Translations under genes and position numbers: made by a program | Notes under the pieces: generated by a model | Databases searched by the model: none | The model's input: only the letters and a program-made list of their open reading frames with translations | What the model was told of the DNA's origin: nothing | In this document: piece after piece, positions 51,302 through 60,875 of the stretch | Layout: each line of letters starts with the position of its first letter | Position numbering within the stretch: position 1 is the stretch's first letter | Assembly (NCBI RefSeq): GCF_017639205.1 | Contig: NZ_CP071139.1 | Span: 3,850,001-3,914,000, forward strand | Length of the DNA stretch: 64,000 nt | Reading direction: 5' to 3' | Origin: Streptomyces nojiriensis | GTDB lineage: Bacteria > Actinomycetota > Actinomycetes > Streptomycetales > Streptomycetaceae

Positions 51302-52302
51302 CTGGCGGCTCCCGTCAGTTCGTGGTGCGGTGCTGGGGTCGTCGGTCCGGCCGCGGGCGGCGCGTCCGGCGCCGGGCCCGGTCCCGGCAGGGGCCGCCGG
51401 CGGCGTACGAGGTACAGCGCGGCGGCGGTGGCCGCGCCGAGGCCGAGCAGGCCGGCCCCGGTCCGGCCGGCCGGGCCGCCGGGGACGAGCCAGCGCGAGC
51501 CGGTGGCCACCGCGCGGGCGCCGCCGGGGGCGGTCACGGTGAGGGTGACGCGGACCCGGTCGAGGGCCGGGGCGCCGGGCCAGGGCTCGGTGAGCTCCAC
51601 CCGCTGGCCGGGGAGCAGTTCCACCGGCAGGGTGCGGCCGCGGGGCGGGTCGGACGCCTCGCCGAGGAGGGCCTCGGCGCGGATCCGCAGCTCCGGGGCG
51701 AGGGCCACGTTCCCGCGGTTGACGAGGGTGTAGGCGATGACGGCGGCCCGGCCCCGGCCGCGTACGGCGACGTCCTCGACCGTGAGGGCGGCCAGGGTCG
51801 GGCCGCCGACCCGCAGGTGGACCCGTACCCCGACCTCGTGGCCGCCCTCGGTGGCGATCACGGCGGCGGGGTGGTCGCCGGGCGGGGACGCGGGCGGCAC
51901 GGTGAGGGTGAAGGGGACCACGGCGCGGGTGCGGGGCGGGACCTTCACCGTGGTGGCGGCCCCGAAGCTGATCCAGGAACCGGCTCCGGTGGCCCCGGTG
52001 CCGGGCGCCGCCGGACGGACCGCGAAGGCTCCGTCGGCCGTGTTGTAGGCGTCGGCCCCGCGCAGTGTGACGGTGCGCTCCCGGTCGGTGGTGTTGGCCA
52101 GGGCGAGGCGGTCCTCCAGCACGGTGCCGGCGGCACCGGCCAGGTAGAAGTACGGGCGGACGGCGGCCGCCGCTCCGGGGGCGGGCTCGGCGGTCCAGCC
52201 CGGCTCGTCGGCGGCCGCGGCGCGCGCGGGAGCCGCGTACAGCGTGACGGCGGCGAGCAGGAGGACGGCGGCGGCGCGCCTCAGGGTGTGGAGCACGTGC
52301 AT
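51298..52302 (-). CDS. Secreted DUF916/WxL-interacting-like protein
   Basis: 334 residues. Signal peptide, then two beta-sandwich-like regions: YFYLAGAAGTVLEDRLALANTTDRERTVTLRGADAYNT and FTLTVPPASPPGDHPAAVIATEG, then VEDVAVRGRGRAAVIAYTLVNRGNVAL. This order resembles the DUF916 peptidoglycan-binding module of WxL-interacting proteins in Firmicutes. A C-terminal span (GAGLLGLGAATAAALYLV) and RRRR follow. It overlaps the next gene by ATGA. The homology call is by pattern and should be tested. Confidence 0.75.
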   Translation of the reverse strand: MHVLHTLRRAAAVLLLAAVTLYAAPARAAAADEPGWTAEPAPGAAAAVRPYFYLAGAAGTVLEDRLALANTTDRERTVTLRGADAYNTADGAFAVRPAAPGTGATGAGSWISFGAATTVKVPPRTRAVVPFTLTVPPASPPGDHPAAVIATEGGHEVGVRVHLRVGGPTLAALTVEDVAVRGRGRAAVIAYTLVNRGNVALAPELRIRAEALLGEASDPPRGRTLPVELLPGQRVELTEPWPGAPALDRVRVTLTVTAPGGARAVATGSRWLVPGGPAGRTGAGLLGLGAATAAALYLVRRRRPLPGPGPAPDAPPAAGPTTPAPHHELTGAAR

Positions 52303-52318
52303 GACCGGGGTGCTCCGT

Positions 52319-53005
52319 TCAGGACCGGGCCCGCCGGCCGCGCCGGGTCAGCCAGAGCACGCCGACGGCGCCGGAGAGCAGCACGGTGCCGCCGAGGGTG
52401 CCGAGGGCCAGGGCGGAGTCGGCGGGCCCGGTCTGCGGGAGGGTGTCGCCGGTGGTGTCGGCGCCGGACTGCGCGGTCCCACCGGTCCCACCTCCGGGTG
52501 CCGTGACGTCCAGTTCCAGCGAGGGCTTGGGGCTGTTGCCGGGGGTGCAGGTCGTCGTCGTGCCCATCGCCATGATGGTGAGCACCCCGGCGGTGAAGGT
52601 GACCTTGCCGCTCTTCTTGGGCGTGTAGGTGCCCGAGAGGTCGGTGATCTTGATGGGTGTGTCCGGGGGCACGGCCTCGGGGTTGGACGGACCCGAGACC
52701 GGTACGGACGCCTTCTCCGCGCCGTCGACGAGGATGACGGCGCTGGGGCTCATCGCCCCCTTGCCCAGTTCGATCGGGCTGGACGAGACCCCCTTCTGGA
52801 AGGTCATCGTCAGCTTGTACCCGTCGCCCTGCTTGACGGCCTTGATGTCGATGGGCGACACCGCCGACTTGTCCCCGATCGGGGTCTTGCAGTCGTAGGC
52901 GACGTCGACGACGGCGGCATGGGCCGCGGGGGCGGTGAACAGCACCGCCGATCCGGCCAGCGCGGAGGCCAGCGCGAGCGCGGTGGAGCGTTTGCGGTCG
53001 GACAC
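52319..53005 (-). CDS. Secreted surface protein with LPQTG sorting signal
   Basis: 228 residues from GTG 53005, with GAGGGGAAG upstream. Signal peptide ending ...APAAHA, one beta domain homologous to those of the LAETG protein (VDVAYDCKTPIGDK...GTYTPKKSGKVTFTAGVLTI...CTPG), a Gly/Thr linker, then LPQTG, a hydrophobic span and RRGRRARS. It should be a sortase substrate. First gene of the four-gene operon; the next gene starts 16 bases downstream. Shared domains and sorting signals suggest that the four products form one surface complex. Confidence 0.86.
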   Translation of the reverse strand: MSDRKRSTALALASALAGSAVLFTAPAAHAAVVDVAYDCKTPIGDKSAVSPIDIKAVKQGDGYKLTMTFQKGVSSSPIELGKGAMSPSAVILVDGAEKASVPVSGPSNPEAVPPDTPIKITDLSGTYTPKKSGKVTFTAGVLTIMAMGTTTTCTPGNSPKPSLELDVTAPGGGTGGTAQSGADTTGDTLPQTGPADSALALGTLGGTVLLSGAVGVLWLTRRGRRARS

Positions 53006-53062
53006 CTTCGTCTTCCCCTCGGGCCACAGAAAACTGACGACACATCAGATCGGTGGCTCAAG

Positions 53063-53080
53063 GTAAGCCCGGGGGCTTAC
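53063..53080. promoter_or_regulatory. Palindrome upstream of the surface-protein operon
   Basis: GTAAGCCC-GG-GGGCTTAC is a perfect 8-2-8 palindrome, 58 bases upstream of the LPQTG gene start and 39 bases past the hutI stop. It may be an operator of the surface operon or a weak terminator of hutI. I cannot separate the two. Confidence 0.5.
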
Positions 53081-53118
53081 GGAGGGAAGACAAAGGACAA
53101 CCCGGGATTGACCGTTCG

Positions 53119-54297
53119 TCAGTGCACGCGGCGGCCCCGCTGCCAGACGCCGGAAACGAGCGGTACGCCGGGCCGGTAGGCGAGGTGGACATGGCTCGGG
53201 GCGTCCAGCAGGGCCAGGTCGGCGCGGGCCCCCGGCGTCACGCGGCCGATGTCCTCGCGGCGCAGGGCGCGGGCGCCGCCGGCGGTGGCCGACCAGAGGG
53301 CCTCGTCGGGGGTCATCCGCATGTCGCGGACGGCGAGCGCGATGCAGAACGGCATCGAGCTCGTGTAGGAGGAGCCGGGGTTGCAGTCCGTGGACAGGGC
53401 GACGGTGGCGCCCGCGTCGATCAGGCGCCGGGCGTCGGGCCACTGGGCGCGCGTGGAGAACTCGGCGCCGGGCAGCAGGGTGGCGACGGTGGTGCCGGCC
53501 GCCTGCGCGAGGGCGTCCACGTCGGCGTCGGTGAGGTGGGTGCAGTGGTCGGCGGAGGCCGCTTCGAGCTCGACGGCGAGCTGGACGCCGGGCCCGTAGG
53601 AGAGCTGGTTGGCGTGCACGCGGGGGATCAGCCCGGCGGCGGCACCGGCGGTGAGGATCGCGCGGGCCTGGTCGCCGTCGAAGGCGCCCTTCTCACAGAA
53701 GACGTCCACCCAGCGGGCGTACGGGGCGCAGGCCGCCAGCATCTCACCGGTGACGAGGTCGACGTAGGCCGCCGGGTCCTCGGCGTAGTCGGGGGAGACG
53801 ATGTGCGCGCCGAGGTAGGTGACCTCCTCGGTGTGCGCGGCGGCGATGCGCAGCGCGCGGGCCTCGTCGGCGACGGTGAGGCCGTAGCCCGACTTGGTCT
53901 CGAAGGTGGTGGTGCCCTGGCGGCGGGCCTCGTCGAGGTGGCGCACCAGGCCCGCCTCCAGCTCCGCGTCGGAGGCGGCGCGGGTGGCGGCGACGGTGGT
54001 GCGGATGCCGCCGGCGGAGTAGGCGCGGCCCGACATCCGGGCGTTGAACTCCTGGGTGCGGTCGCCGGCGAAGACGAGGTGGGAGTGCGAGTCGACGAAG
54101 CCGGGGATGACGGCCCGGCCCTGCGCGTCGAAGCTCTCGTCCGCGGCCGGCGCGTTGGCGGCGGGGCCGACCCAGGCGATGGTCTCGCCGTCGATGACGA
54201 CGGCCGCGTTCTCGATCAGACCGAGGGGGCTGCCATCGCCGAGGGCGGGGTCATTGGTGACGAGGCTGCCGATGTTGGTGATGGCAGTGGTGGTCAT
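53119..54297 (-). CDS. hutI: Imidazolonepropionase
   Basis: 392 residues, amidohydrolase superfamily. HutI opens imidazolone propionate to N-formimino-L-glutamate, third step of histidine breakdown. Metal motif IPGFVDSHSHLVFAGDR (His-x-His), FETKSGYGLT, DVFCEKGAF, HANQLSYG and ALSTDCNPGSS (metal Asp) are present. ATG 54297 begins MTTTAITNIGSL. It follows hutF on the same strand but is separated by ~195 bases and a 27-bp inverted repeat, so it may be partly uncoupled from hutU-hutF. Confidence 0.96.
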   Translation of the reverse strand: MTTTAITNIGSLVTNDPALGDGSPLGLIENAAVVIDGETIAWVGPAANAPAADESFDAQGRAVIPGFVDSHSHLVFAGDRTQEFNARMSGRAYSAGGIRTTVAATRAASDAELEAGLVRHLDEARRQGTTTFETKSGYGLTVADEARALRIAAAHTEEVTYLGAHIVSPDYAEDPAAYVDLVTGEMLAACAPYARWVDVFCEKGAFDGDQARAILTAGAAAGLIPRVHANQLSYGPGVQLAVELEAASADHCTHLTDADVDALAQAAGTTVATLLPGAEFSTRAQWPDARRLIDAGATVALSTDCNPGSSYTSSMPFCIALAVRDMRMTPDEALWSATAGGARALRREDIGRVTPGARADLALLDAPSHVHLAYRPGVPLVSGVWQRGRRVH

Positions 54298-54348
54298 GGG
54301 GGTTCCTCTCAGAGGGTTCGTTCCCCCACCCCGCCCTTTCGCCGTTTC

Positions 54349-54428
54349 CTGGGGCTCCGCCCCAGACCCCGGTCCTCAATCGCCGGACGGGCTGAAAGAT
54401 CCAGCCCGTCCGGCGATTGAGGACCGGG
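54349..54428. repeat. Dispersed GC-rich Streptomyces intergenic repeat, copy 4, with 27-bp perfect stem
   Basis: Begins with GGGCTCCGCCCCAGACCCC, then a 27-base arm (54368-54394) whose perfect complement is at 54402-54428 around a 7-base loop. The core GCCCGTCCGGCGATTGAGGA is one of the commonest Streptomyces intergenic hairpins. It is a probable terminator or RNA-stability element within the hut cluster. Confidence 0.85.
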
Positions 54429-54492
54429 TCCGGGCAGAGCCCGGTTTCGGGAAGGGGCGGGGTGGGGGAAAGGCCCGCCGCAGGCGCCGCGG

Positions 54493-55833
54493 TCAGGCGC
54501 GCAGGGCTGCGATGGACTCGGACAGGGCCGTCGGGACGTCCCCGACCAGGGTGTGGTGGCCGTCGCGGACGATGTGGCGGCCGCCGACCACCGTGTGGCG
54601 GACGTCGGCGGCGGTGGCGGCGAACACCGCCGTCTCGGCGCCGAGGCGCGCCGGCGGGCCCGCCGTGCGTACGGAGTCCAGCGCGATCGTGGTGAAGTCC
54701 GCGAGCGCGCCCGCCTCCAGGCGGCCCGCGTCCGGCAGTCCGAGGGCGGCGTGGCCGTCCTCGGTGGCGGCCGCGAGCAGGGCGTTCGCCGTCCAGTGGC
54801 CCCGGGTGCGGCTGCGCAGGCGCTCGTTGAGCTCCATCGCGCGGGCCTCTTCGAGCAGGTCGATCACGGCGTGGCTGTCGCTGCCCAGGGACAGCGGGCT
54901 GCCCGCGTGCTGGAGCCGGGTCGCCGGGCCGATGCCGTCCGCGAGGTCGCGTTCGGTGGTGGGGCACATGCACGTACCCGTGGTGGTCCCGCCCAGGAGG
55001 GCGATGTCCGTGTCGGTGAGGTGCGTGTTGTGGACGCCGGTCGTGCGCGGGCCGAGCACGCCGTGGTCGGCCAGCAGCTGGGTCGGCGTGCGTCCGTGGG
55101 CGGCCTGGCAGGCGTCGTTCTCCGCGGTCTGCTCCGAGAGGTGGACGTGCAGGGGCGCCCGGCGCTCCTCGGCCCAGCCCGCGACGGTGGCCAGTTCGGC
55201 GGCGGGTACCGCGCGGACCGAGTGGATCGCCGCGCCGATCAGGGCGTGCTCGCGGGGCTTGAGGGCGCTCGCGCGCTCGGCCCAGGCCTCGGCGGTGCCG
55301 TCGGAGAAGCGCAGCTGGTGGGTGTTGGGTGCCTCGCCGAAACCCGAGGACAGGTAGGCGGTGTCCAGGAGCGTGATCCGGATGCCGGCCGCGGCGGCGG
55401 CCTCGATCAGGGCCTCGCCCATCGCGTTCGGGTCGGCGTAGGCGGTGCCGCCGGGCGCGTGGTGGACGTAGTGGAACTCGCCGACGTTGGTGATGCCGGC
55501 CAGCGCCATCTCGGCGTAGACGGCGCGGGCGAGCGCGAAGTAGCTGTCGGGGGTGAGGTTCTGGGCGACCTTGTACATGAGGTCGCGCCAGGTCCAGAAG
55601 GTGCCGGAGCCGACCTGGACCGTGCCGCGCAGGGCCCGGTGGAAGGCGTGGCTGTGCGCGTTGGCCAGCCCGGGGAGGGTCAGGCCGCGCAGCACCTCGG
55701 CGCCGGGCGGCGGGGCGGCCACGCCGGTGCGCAGGGCGGCGATCCGCCCCTCGGCGTTCACCTCCAGGGCCACGCCCGGCTCGACATGAGTGCCGAGCCA
55801 GGCGTGCTCCAGCCAGTACGTCGTCAACGACAT
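54493..55833 (-). CDS. hutF: Formimidoylglutamate deiminase
   Basis: 446 residues, amidohydrolase superfamily. HutF releases ammonia from formimino-glutamate to give N-formylglutamate. LPGLANAHSHAFHRALRG holds the His-x-His metal motif. LHVHLSEQTAENDAC, HNTHLTDTDIALL and LGSDSHAVIDLLEEAR (metal Asp) are family-like. Its ATG at 55833 overlaps the end of the preceding gene by ten bases, showing translational coupling with the allantoate-amidohydrolase-like gene. Confidence 0.95.
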   Translation of the reverse strand: MSLTTYWLEHAWLGTHVEPGVALEVNAEGRIAALRTGVAAPPPGAEVLRGLTLPGLANAHSHAFHRALRGTVQVGSGTFWTWRDLMYKVAQNLTPDSYFALARAVYAEMALAGITNVGEFHYVHHAPGGTAYADPNAMGEALIEAAAAAGIRITLLDTAYLSSGFGEAPNTHQLRFSDGTAEAWAERASALKPREHALIGAAIHSVRAVPAAELATVAGWAEERRAPLHVHLSEQTAENDACQAAHGRTPTQLLADHGVLGPRTTGVHNTHLTDTDIALLGGTTTGTCMCPTTERDLADGIGPATRLQHAGSPLSLGSDSHAVIDLLEEARAMELNERLRSRTRGHWTANALLAAATEDGHAALGLPDAGRLEAGALADFTTIALDSVRTAGPPARLGAETAVFAATAADVRHTVVGGRHIVRDGHHTLVGDVPTALSESIAALRA

Positions 55834-57025
55834 GCCAGGCCTTCCAGTACGTCGGCGAGGGCGAGGACGCCGGCCACGCAGTCGTCCTCGGCGGCGAACT
55901 CCCGCGGGGAGTGGGAGACGCCGGTCGGGTTCCGCACGAACAGCATGGCGGTCGGGACGGCCGCCGAGAGGATCCCGGCGTCGTGTCCCGCTCCGGTCCC
56001 GAGAACGGGGACCGAACCGCCCAGGATCCGGTTCATCTCGTCGCGCAGGGCGTGCTCGAACTCGACGACCGGGGTGAAGGACTCCCGGACGATGCCGAGG
56101 TCGATGCCGTCCTGGTCGGCGCGCTCGCGGGCGGCCTTCTCGATGGCCGTGACGACCGTGTCGAGGGTGGCCTGGTCGGCGGCCCGGGAGTCGAGCCAGC
56201 CGCGCACGAGCGAGGGGATGGCGTTGACCCCGTTGGGTTCGACCGAGATCTTCCCGAAGGTGGCGACGGCCCCGGCGAGGGCCGCCTCCGTACGGGCGGC
56301 CAGCACGGTCGCCGCGTAGGTGAGCATCGGGTCGCGGCGGTCGACCAGCCGGGTGGTGCCGGCGTGGTTGGCCTCGCCGCGGAAGTCGAACCGCCAGCGG
56401 CCGTGCGGCCAGATCGCGGAGGCGATGCCGACCCGGTCCCCGGACAGGTCCAGGGCGCGGCCCTGTTCCACGTGCAGCTCGACGAAGGCGCCGATGCGGC
56501 CGAGGCGTTCGGGGTCGGCCCCGATGGCCTCGGGGTCGTATCCGGCGGCCTCCATGGCCTGGGGCAGGGAGATGCCCTCGGCGTCGCGCAGCTCGTACGC
56601 CTTCTCCTTGGTCAGCTGCCCGGCGGCGAGCCGGGAGCCGACGCAGGCGAGCCCGAAGCGGGCGCCTTCCTCGTCACCGAAGTTGGTGATGGCCAGCGGC
56701 CTGGAGAACTCCGCGCCCCGGCTGCGGAGCTCGTCCAGGGCCGCGAAGGAGGACACCACGCCGAGGGGGCCGTCGAAGGCCCCGCCGTCGGGGACGGAGT
56801 CCAGGTGCGAGCCGGTGACCACGGCGTCCCCCGCGAGGGGGTCGCCGAGCCAGGCCCACTGGTTGCCGTTGCGGTCGGTCTCGTACGTCAGCCCGCGCGC
56901 CTCGGCCTGCTCCTGGAACCAGGTCCGGCAGTCGGCGTCGGCCCCGCTCCAGGCGTACCGGCGGTACCCGCCGGTGCCGGCGTCGCGGCCGATGGGCGCG
57001 AGCTCGGCCCACATGTCGTGGAAGG

Positions 57026-57029
<4 letters not shown>
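55824..57029 (-). CDS. M20-family amidohydrolase (allantoate amidohydrolase-like), probable N-formylglutamate deformylase of the hut pathway
   Basis: 401 residues from GTG 57029, overlapping the hutU stop by GTGA. Hydantoinase/carbamoylase fold: TGSHLDSVPDGGAFDGPLGV (His and bridging Asp), GDEEGARF (Glu), FVELHVEQG (His) and TGAGHDAG. The annotated family cleaves allantoate or N-carbamoyl amino acids. In this cluster HutU, HutF and HutI leave N-formylglutamate, yet no hutG is in the window. The position and double overlap make this the best candidate for deformylation. That specificity is inference. Confidence 0.85.
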
Positions 57030-58690
<1,661 letters not shown>

Positions 58691-58713
58691 GGCGGTGCCT
58701 CCTCCGATGTTGG

Positions 58714-58751
58714 TCAATCTATTCACATCCTCTCGCTCTGAATAGATTCAG
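58714..58751. promoter_or_regulatory. Paired palindromic operator between hutU and the divergent decarboxylase gene
   Basis: A perfect palindrome CTGAAT-AG-ATTCAG (58738-58751) and a weaker copy GTCAAT-CT-ATTCAC (58714-58727) have centres 24 bases apart. Together they also make a perfect 10-base inverted repeat (AATCTATTCA / TGAATAGATT). On the minus strand TTGACT (58757-58752) is a likely hutU -35, so the strong box abuts it and the second box falls near the -10 and start. Repression of hutU is the simplest reading. Confidence 0.7.
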
Positions 58752-58785
58752 TCAACAGCTGCGGGCGGCCCTGTCGAATGATGGG

Positions 58786-60146
58786 ATGGCCGACATGGGC
58801 ACCGAGGAAGCCGCCGGGAGCGCTGCCGCGCGCCGCGATCTGGCCGTACGAGCCGCCGTCGAGCAGGGAATCGTCGGCGGGGCCGACCCCGCGCCACCCC
58901 TGGCCTGCCTGCTGGACGTCGCCGGGATCCGGGCCTCCGCCGCCGCCCTGACCGGCGCCTTCGCGGCCGCCCTCGCGCCCGCCACCCCCGTCCTGCACGC
59001 CTTCGCCGTCAAGGCCTGCCCGCTCGTCCCCGTGCTGCGGCTGCTCGCCGGCGCCGGACTCGGCTGCGAGGTGGCGAGCCCCGGCGAGCTGGCACTGGCC
59101 CGGGCCGCAGGGGTGCCCGCCGACCGGATCGTCCTGGACTCCCCCGCCAAGACGGTGGCCGAGCTGCGCGAGGCCCTGCGCTCGGCGTCGCCGTCAATGC
59201 CGACAGCCGGCAGGAGCTGGAACGCCTCGACGGGCTCGTCGGCCGCGCGCCGACCGCGTCCCCGATCGGCGTCCGGATCAACCCGCAGACCGGCGCCGGG
59301 GCCATCGACGCCCTGTCCACGGCCACCGCGACCTCGAAGTTCGGCGTCGCCCTGCGCGACCCCGGGGCGCGCGCCGGGCTCGTACGGGCCTACCTGGACC
59401 GGCCGTGGCTCACCCGCCTGCACATCCACTCGGGCTCGCAGGGCGTCCCCCTGGCCCTGATCGCGGAAGGCGTACGGGAGCTGCACGCGCTCGCCGAGGA
59501 GATCAACGCGGCGGCCGGGCGGCGCCAGGTCGACACCCTCGACATCGGCGGCGGCCTGCCGGTGAACTTCGCCTCGGACGAGGAGAGTCCCACCCACGCG
59601 GAGTACGTGGCCGCCCTGCGCGCGGCGGTCCCCGCCCTGTTCGACGGCTCGTACGGCCTGGTCACGGAGTTCGGGCGGTCACTGCTGGCCAAGCACGGCC
59701 TGGTCCTGGCCCGGGTGGAGTACACCAAGAGCAGCGGGTCCCGGCCGATCGCGCTCACCCACGCCGGGGTCCAGCTGGCGACCCGCACCGCGTACGCCCC
59801 GGCGGCCTGGCCGGTGCGGATCCTGCCCTACGACGCGAAGGGCGCCCCGAGGACCGGCGACCCGGTGGCCCAGGACGTCGCGGGCCCGGCCTGCTTCGCG
59901 GGCGACCTGCTCGCCTCGGCCCGCGAGCTGCCGCCGCTCGCCCCCGGCGACCTGATCGGCGTCCCGGACACCGGCGCGTACTTCTTCACGGCCCACTACG
60001 GCTACAACAGCCTGCCCCGCCCGGCGGTCCACGGCTTCACGCTCACCGCGTCGGGCGAGGTCCGCTTCCGCCTCGTCCGCCCGGCGCAGCGCCTCGACGA
60101 GATCGTGGCCGAAGCGGGCGGCGCCCACGGCGACGCCCTGCTGTAG
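58786..60146 (+). pseudogene. PLP-dependent amino-acid decarboxylase (diaminopimelate decarboxylase-like), frameshifted
   Basis: Two overlapping frames together make a ~450-residue fold-type III decarboxylase. The first part (58786 to ~59178) has the PLP lysine in HAFAVKACPLVPVL. The second (from ~59180, ending TAG 60146) has ALGVAVNADSRQELERLDGL, HIHSGSQGVPLALI, DIGGGLPVNF, LVTEFGRSLLAKHG and PDTGAYFFTAHYGYN. Joining needs one extra base near 59176-59184 (CTGCGC|TCGGC), where the first frame loses similarity. It is either a true single-base deletion or a sequencing error. It is divergent from hutU and shares its operator. Substrate unknown. Confidence 0.8.
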
Positions 60147-60164
60147 CCGCTGCGCAGGGCCTCC

Positions 60165-60205
60165 CCGGGGCTCCGCCCCAGACCCCGCTCCTCGAACGCC
60201 GGAGC
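60165..60205. repeat. Dispersed GC-rich Streptomyces intergenic repeat, copy 5
   Basis: CCGGGGCTCCGCCCCAGACC followed by CCGCTCCTCGAACGCCGG, between the convergent decarboxylase pseudogene and TetR gene. Probable terminator function. Confidence 0.75.
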
Positions 60206-60212
60206 CCGGCCC

Positions 60213-60770
60213 TCAGGCGGAGAGGGTGGCCGCCAGCGCCGGGGCCAGGCCCTGGACCACGCCCTCCGGGGTCAGGGCGACCACCGCGGGAAGCCGCAGG
60301 AGGTAGCGGGTCAGGGCCAGGCCCAGAAGCTGCGCGGCGACCAGGCCCGCCGCCCGCGCGGCCCGCTCCGGGCCGACGGCCGCCGCCAGCGCCGGGGCGA
60401 CCTGCGCCGCGAAGGCCTCCCGCATCCGGGCCGCGGCCTGCTCGTTCGTCACCGCCGAGCGCAACAGCACCAGCAGGGCGTCGTCGGCGGGGTCGCCCTC
60501 CCACCGCTCCACGAAGTGGCGCACGAGGGCGGCCGGGAGTTCCCCGGCGGGCACGGCGCCCAGGTCGGGCAGGCGCAGGTCCACCGCGAGGGCGGCGTCG
60601 AAGAGCTGCTCCTTGCTGCCGAAATAGCGCATGACCATCGACGGGTCGATCTCCGCGTCCGCCGCGACGGCGCGGATGGTGGTGCGCTCGTAGCCCTGCG
60701 CGGCGAAGCGCTCCCGGGCCGCGCGCAGGATCGCCGTCTTGGTCAGGTCCGAGGTGCGTCGCGACGTCAT
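60213..60770 (-). CDS. TetR-family transcriptional regulator
   Basis: 185 residues. The N-terminal helix-turn-helix reads ILRAARERFAAQGYERTTIRAVAADAEIDPSMVMRYFGSKEQLFDAAL, a standard TetR DNA-binding domain. The C-terminal domain is of the TetR_C 'AefR-like/PF17920' style (DDALLVLLRSAVTNEQAAARMREAF). ATG 60770 lies inside the first of four CCAACA-type repeats in the divergent promoter, so it most likely represses itself and the monooxygenase at 60876. The ligand is unknown, probably an aromatic compound. Confidence 0.92.
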   Translation of the reverse strand: MTSRRTSDLTKTAILRAARERFAAQGYERTTIRAVAADAEIDPSMVMRYFGSKEQLFDAALAVDLRLPDLGAVPAGELPAALVRHFVERWEGDPADDALLVLLRSAVTNEQAAARMREAFAAQVAPALAAAVGPERAARAAGLVAAQLLGLALTRYLLRLPAVVALTPEGVVQGLAPALAATLSA

Positions 60771-60857
60771 GCCAACAAGCGTAGGCCAACAAGTGTTGAC
60801 ATGCCAGAGAGGCAGGCGCACCCTGATACCAACAGTTGTTGGCCAACAAACGTTGGC
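60771..60857. promoter_or_regulatory. Four-box TetR operator between the regulator and the monooxygenase
   Basis: Boxes: GCCAACAAGCGTAGGC (60771-60786, half site only), GCCAACAAGTGTTGAC (60785-60800), CCAACA-GT-TGTTGG (60829-60842, perfect arms) and GCCAAC-AAAC-GTTGGC (60842-60857, perfect arms). They pair as two overlapping doublets about 58 bases apart, one next to each gene start. Confidence 0.75.
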
Positions 60858-60875
60858 ATTCCGGAGGAGGCCCGC

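Noticed and set aside
60796..60829. TTGACA (60796) with TGATAC as monooxygenase promoter
   Set aside because: The spacer would be 22 bases, too long for a normal promoter, although the TTGACA may still contribute.
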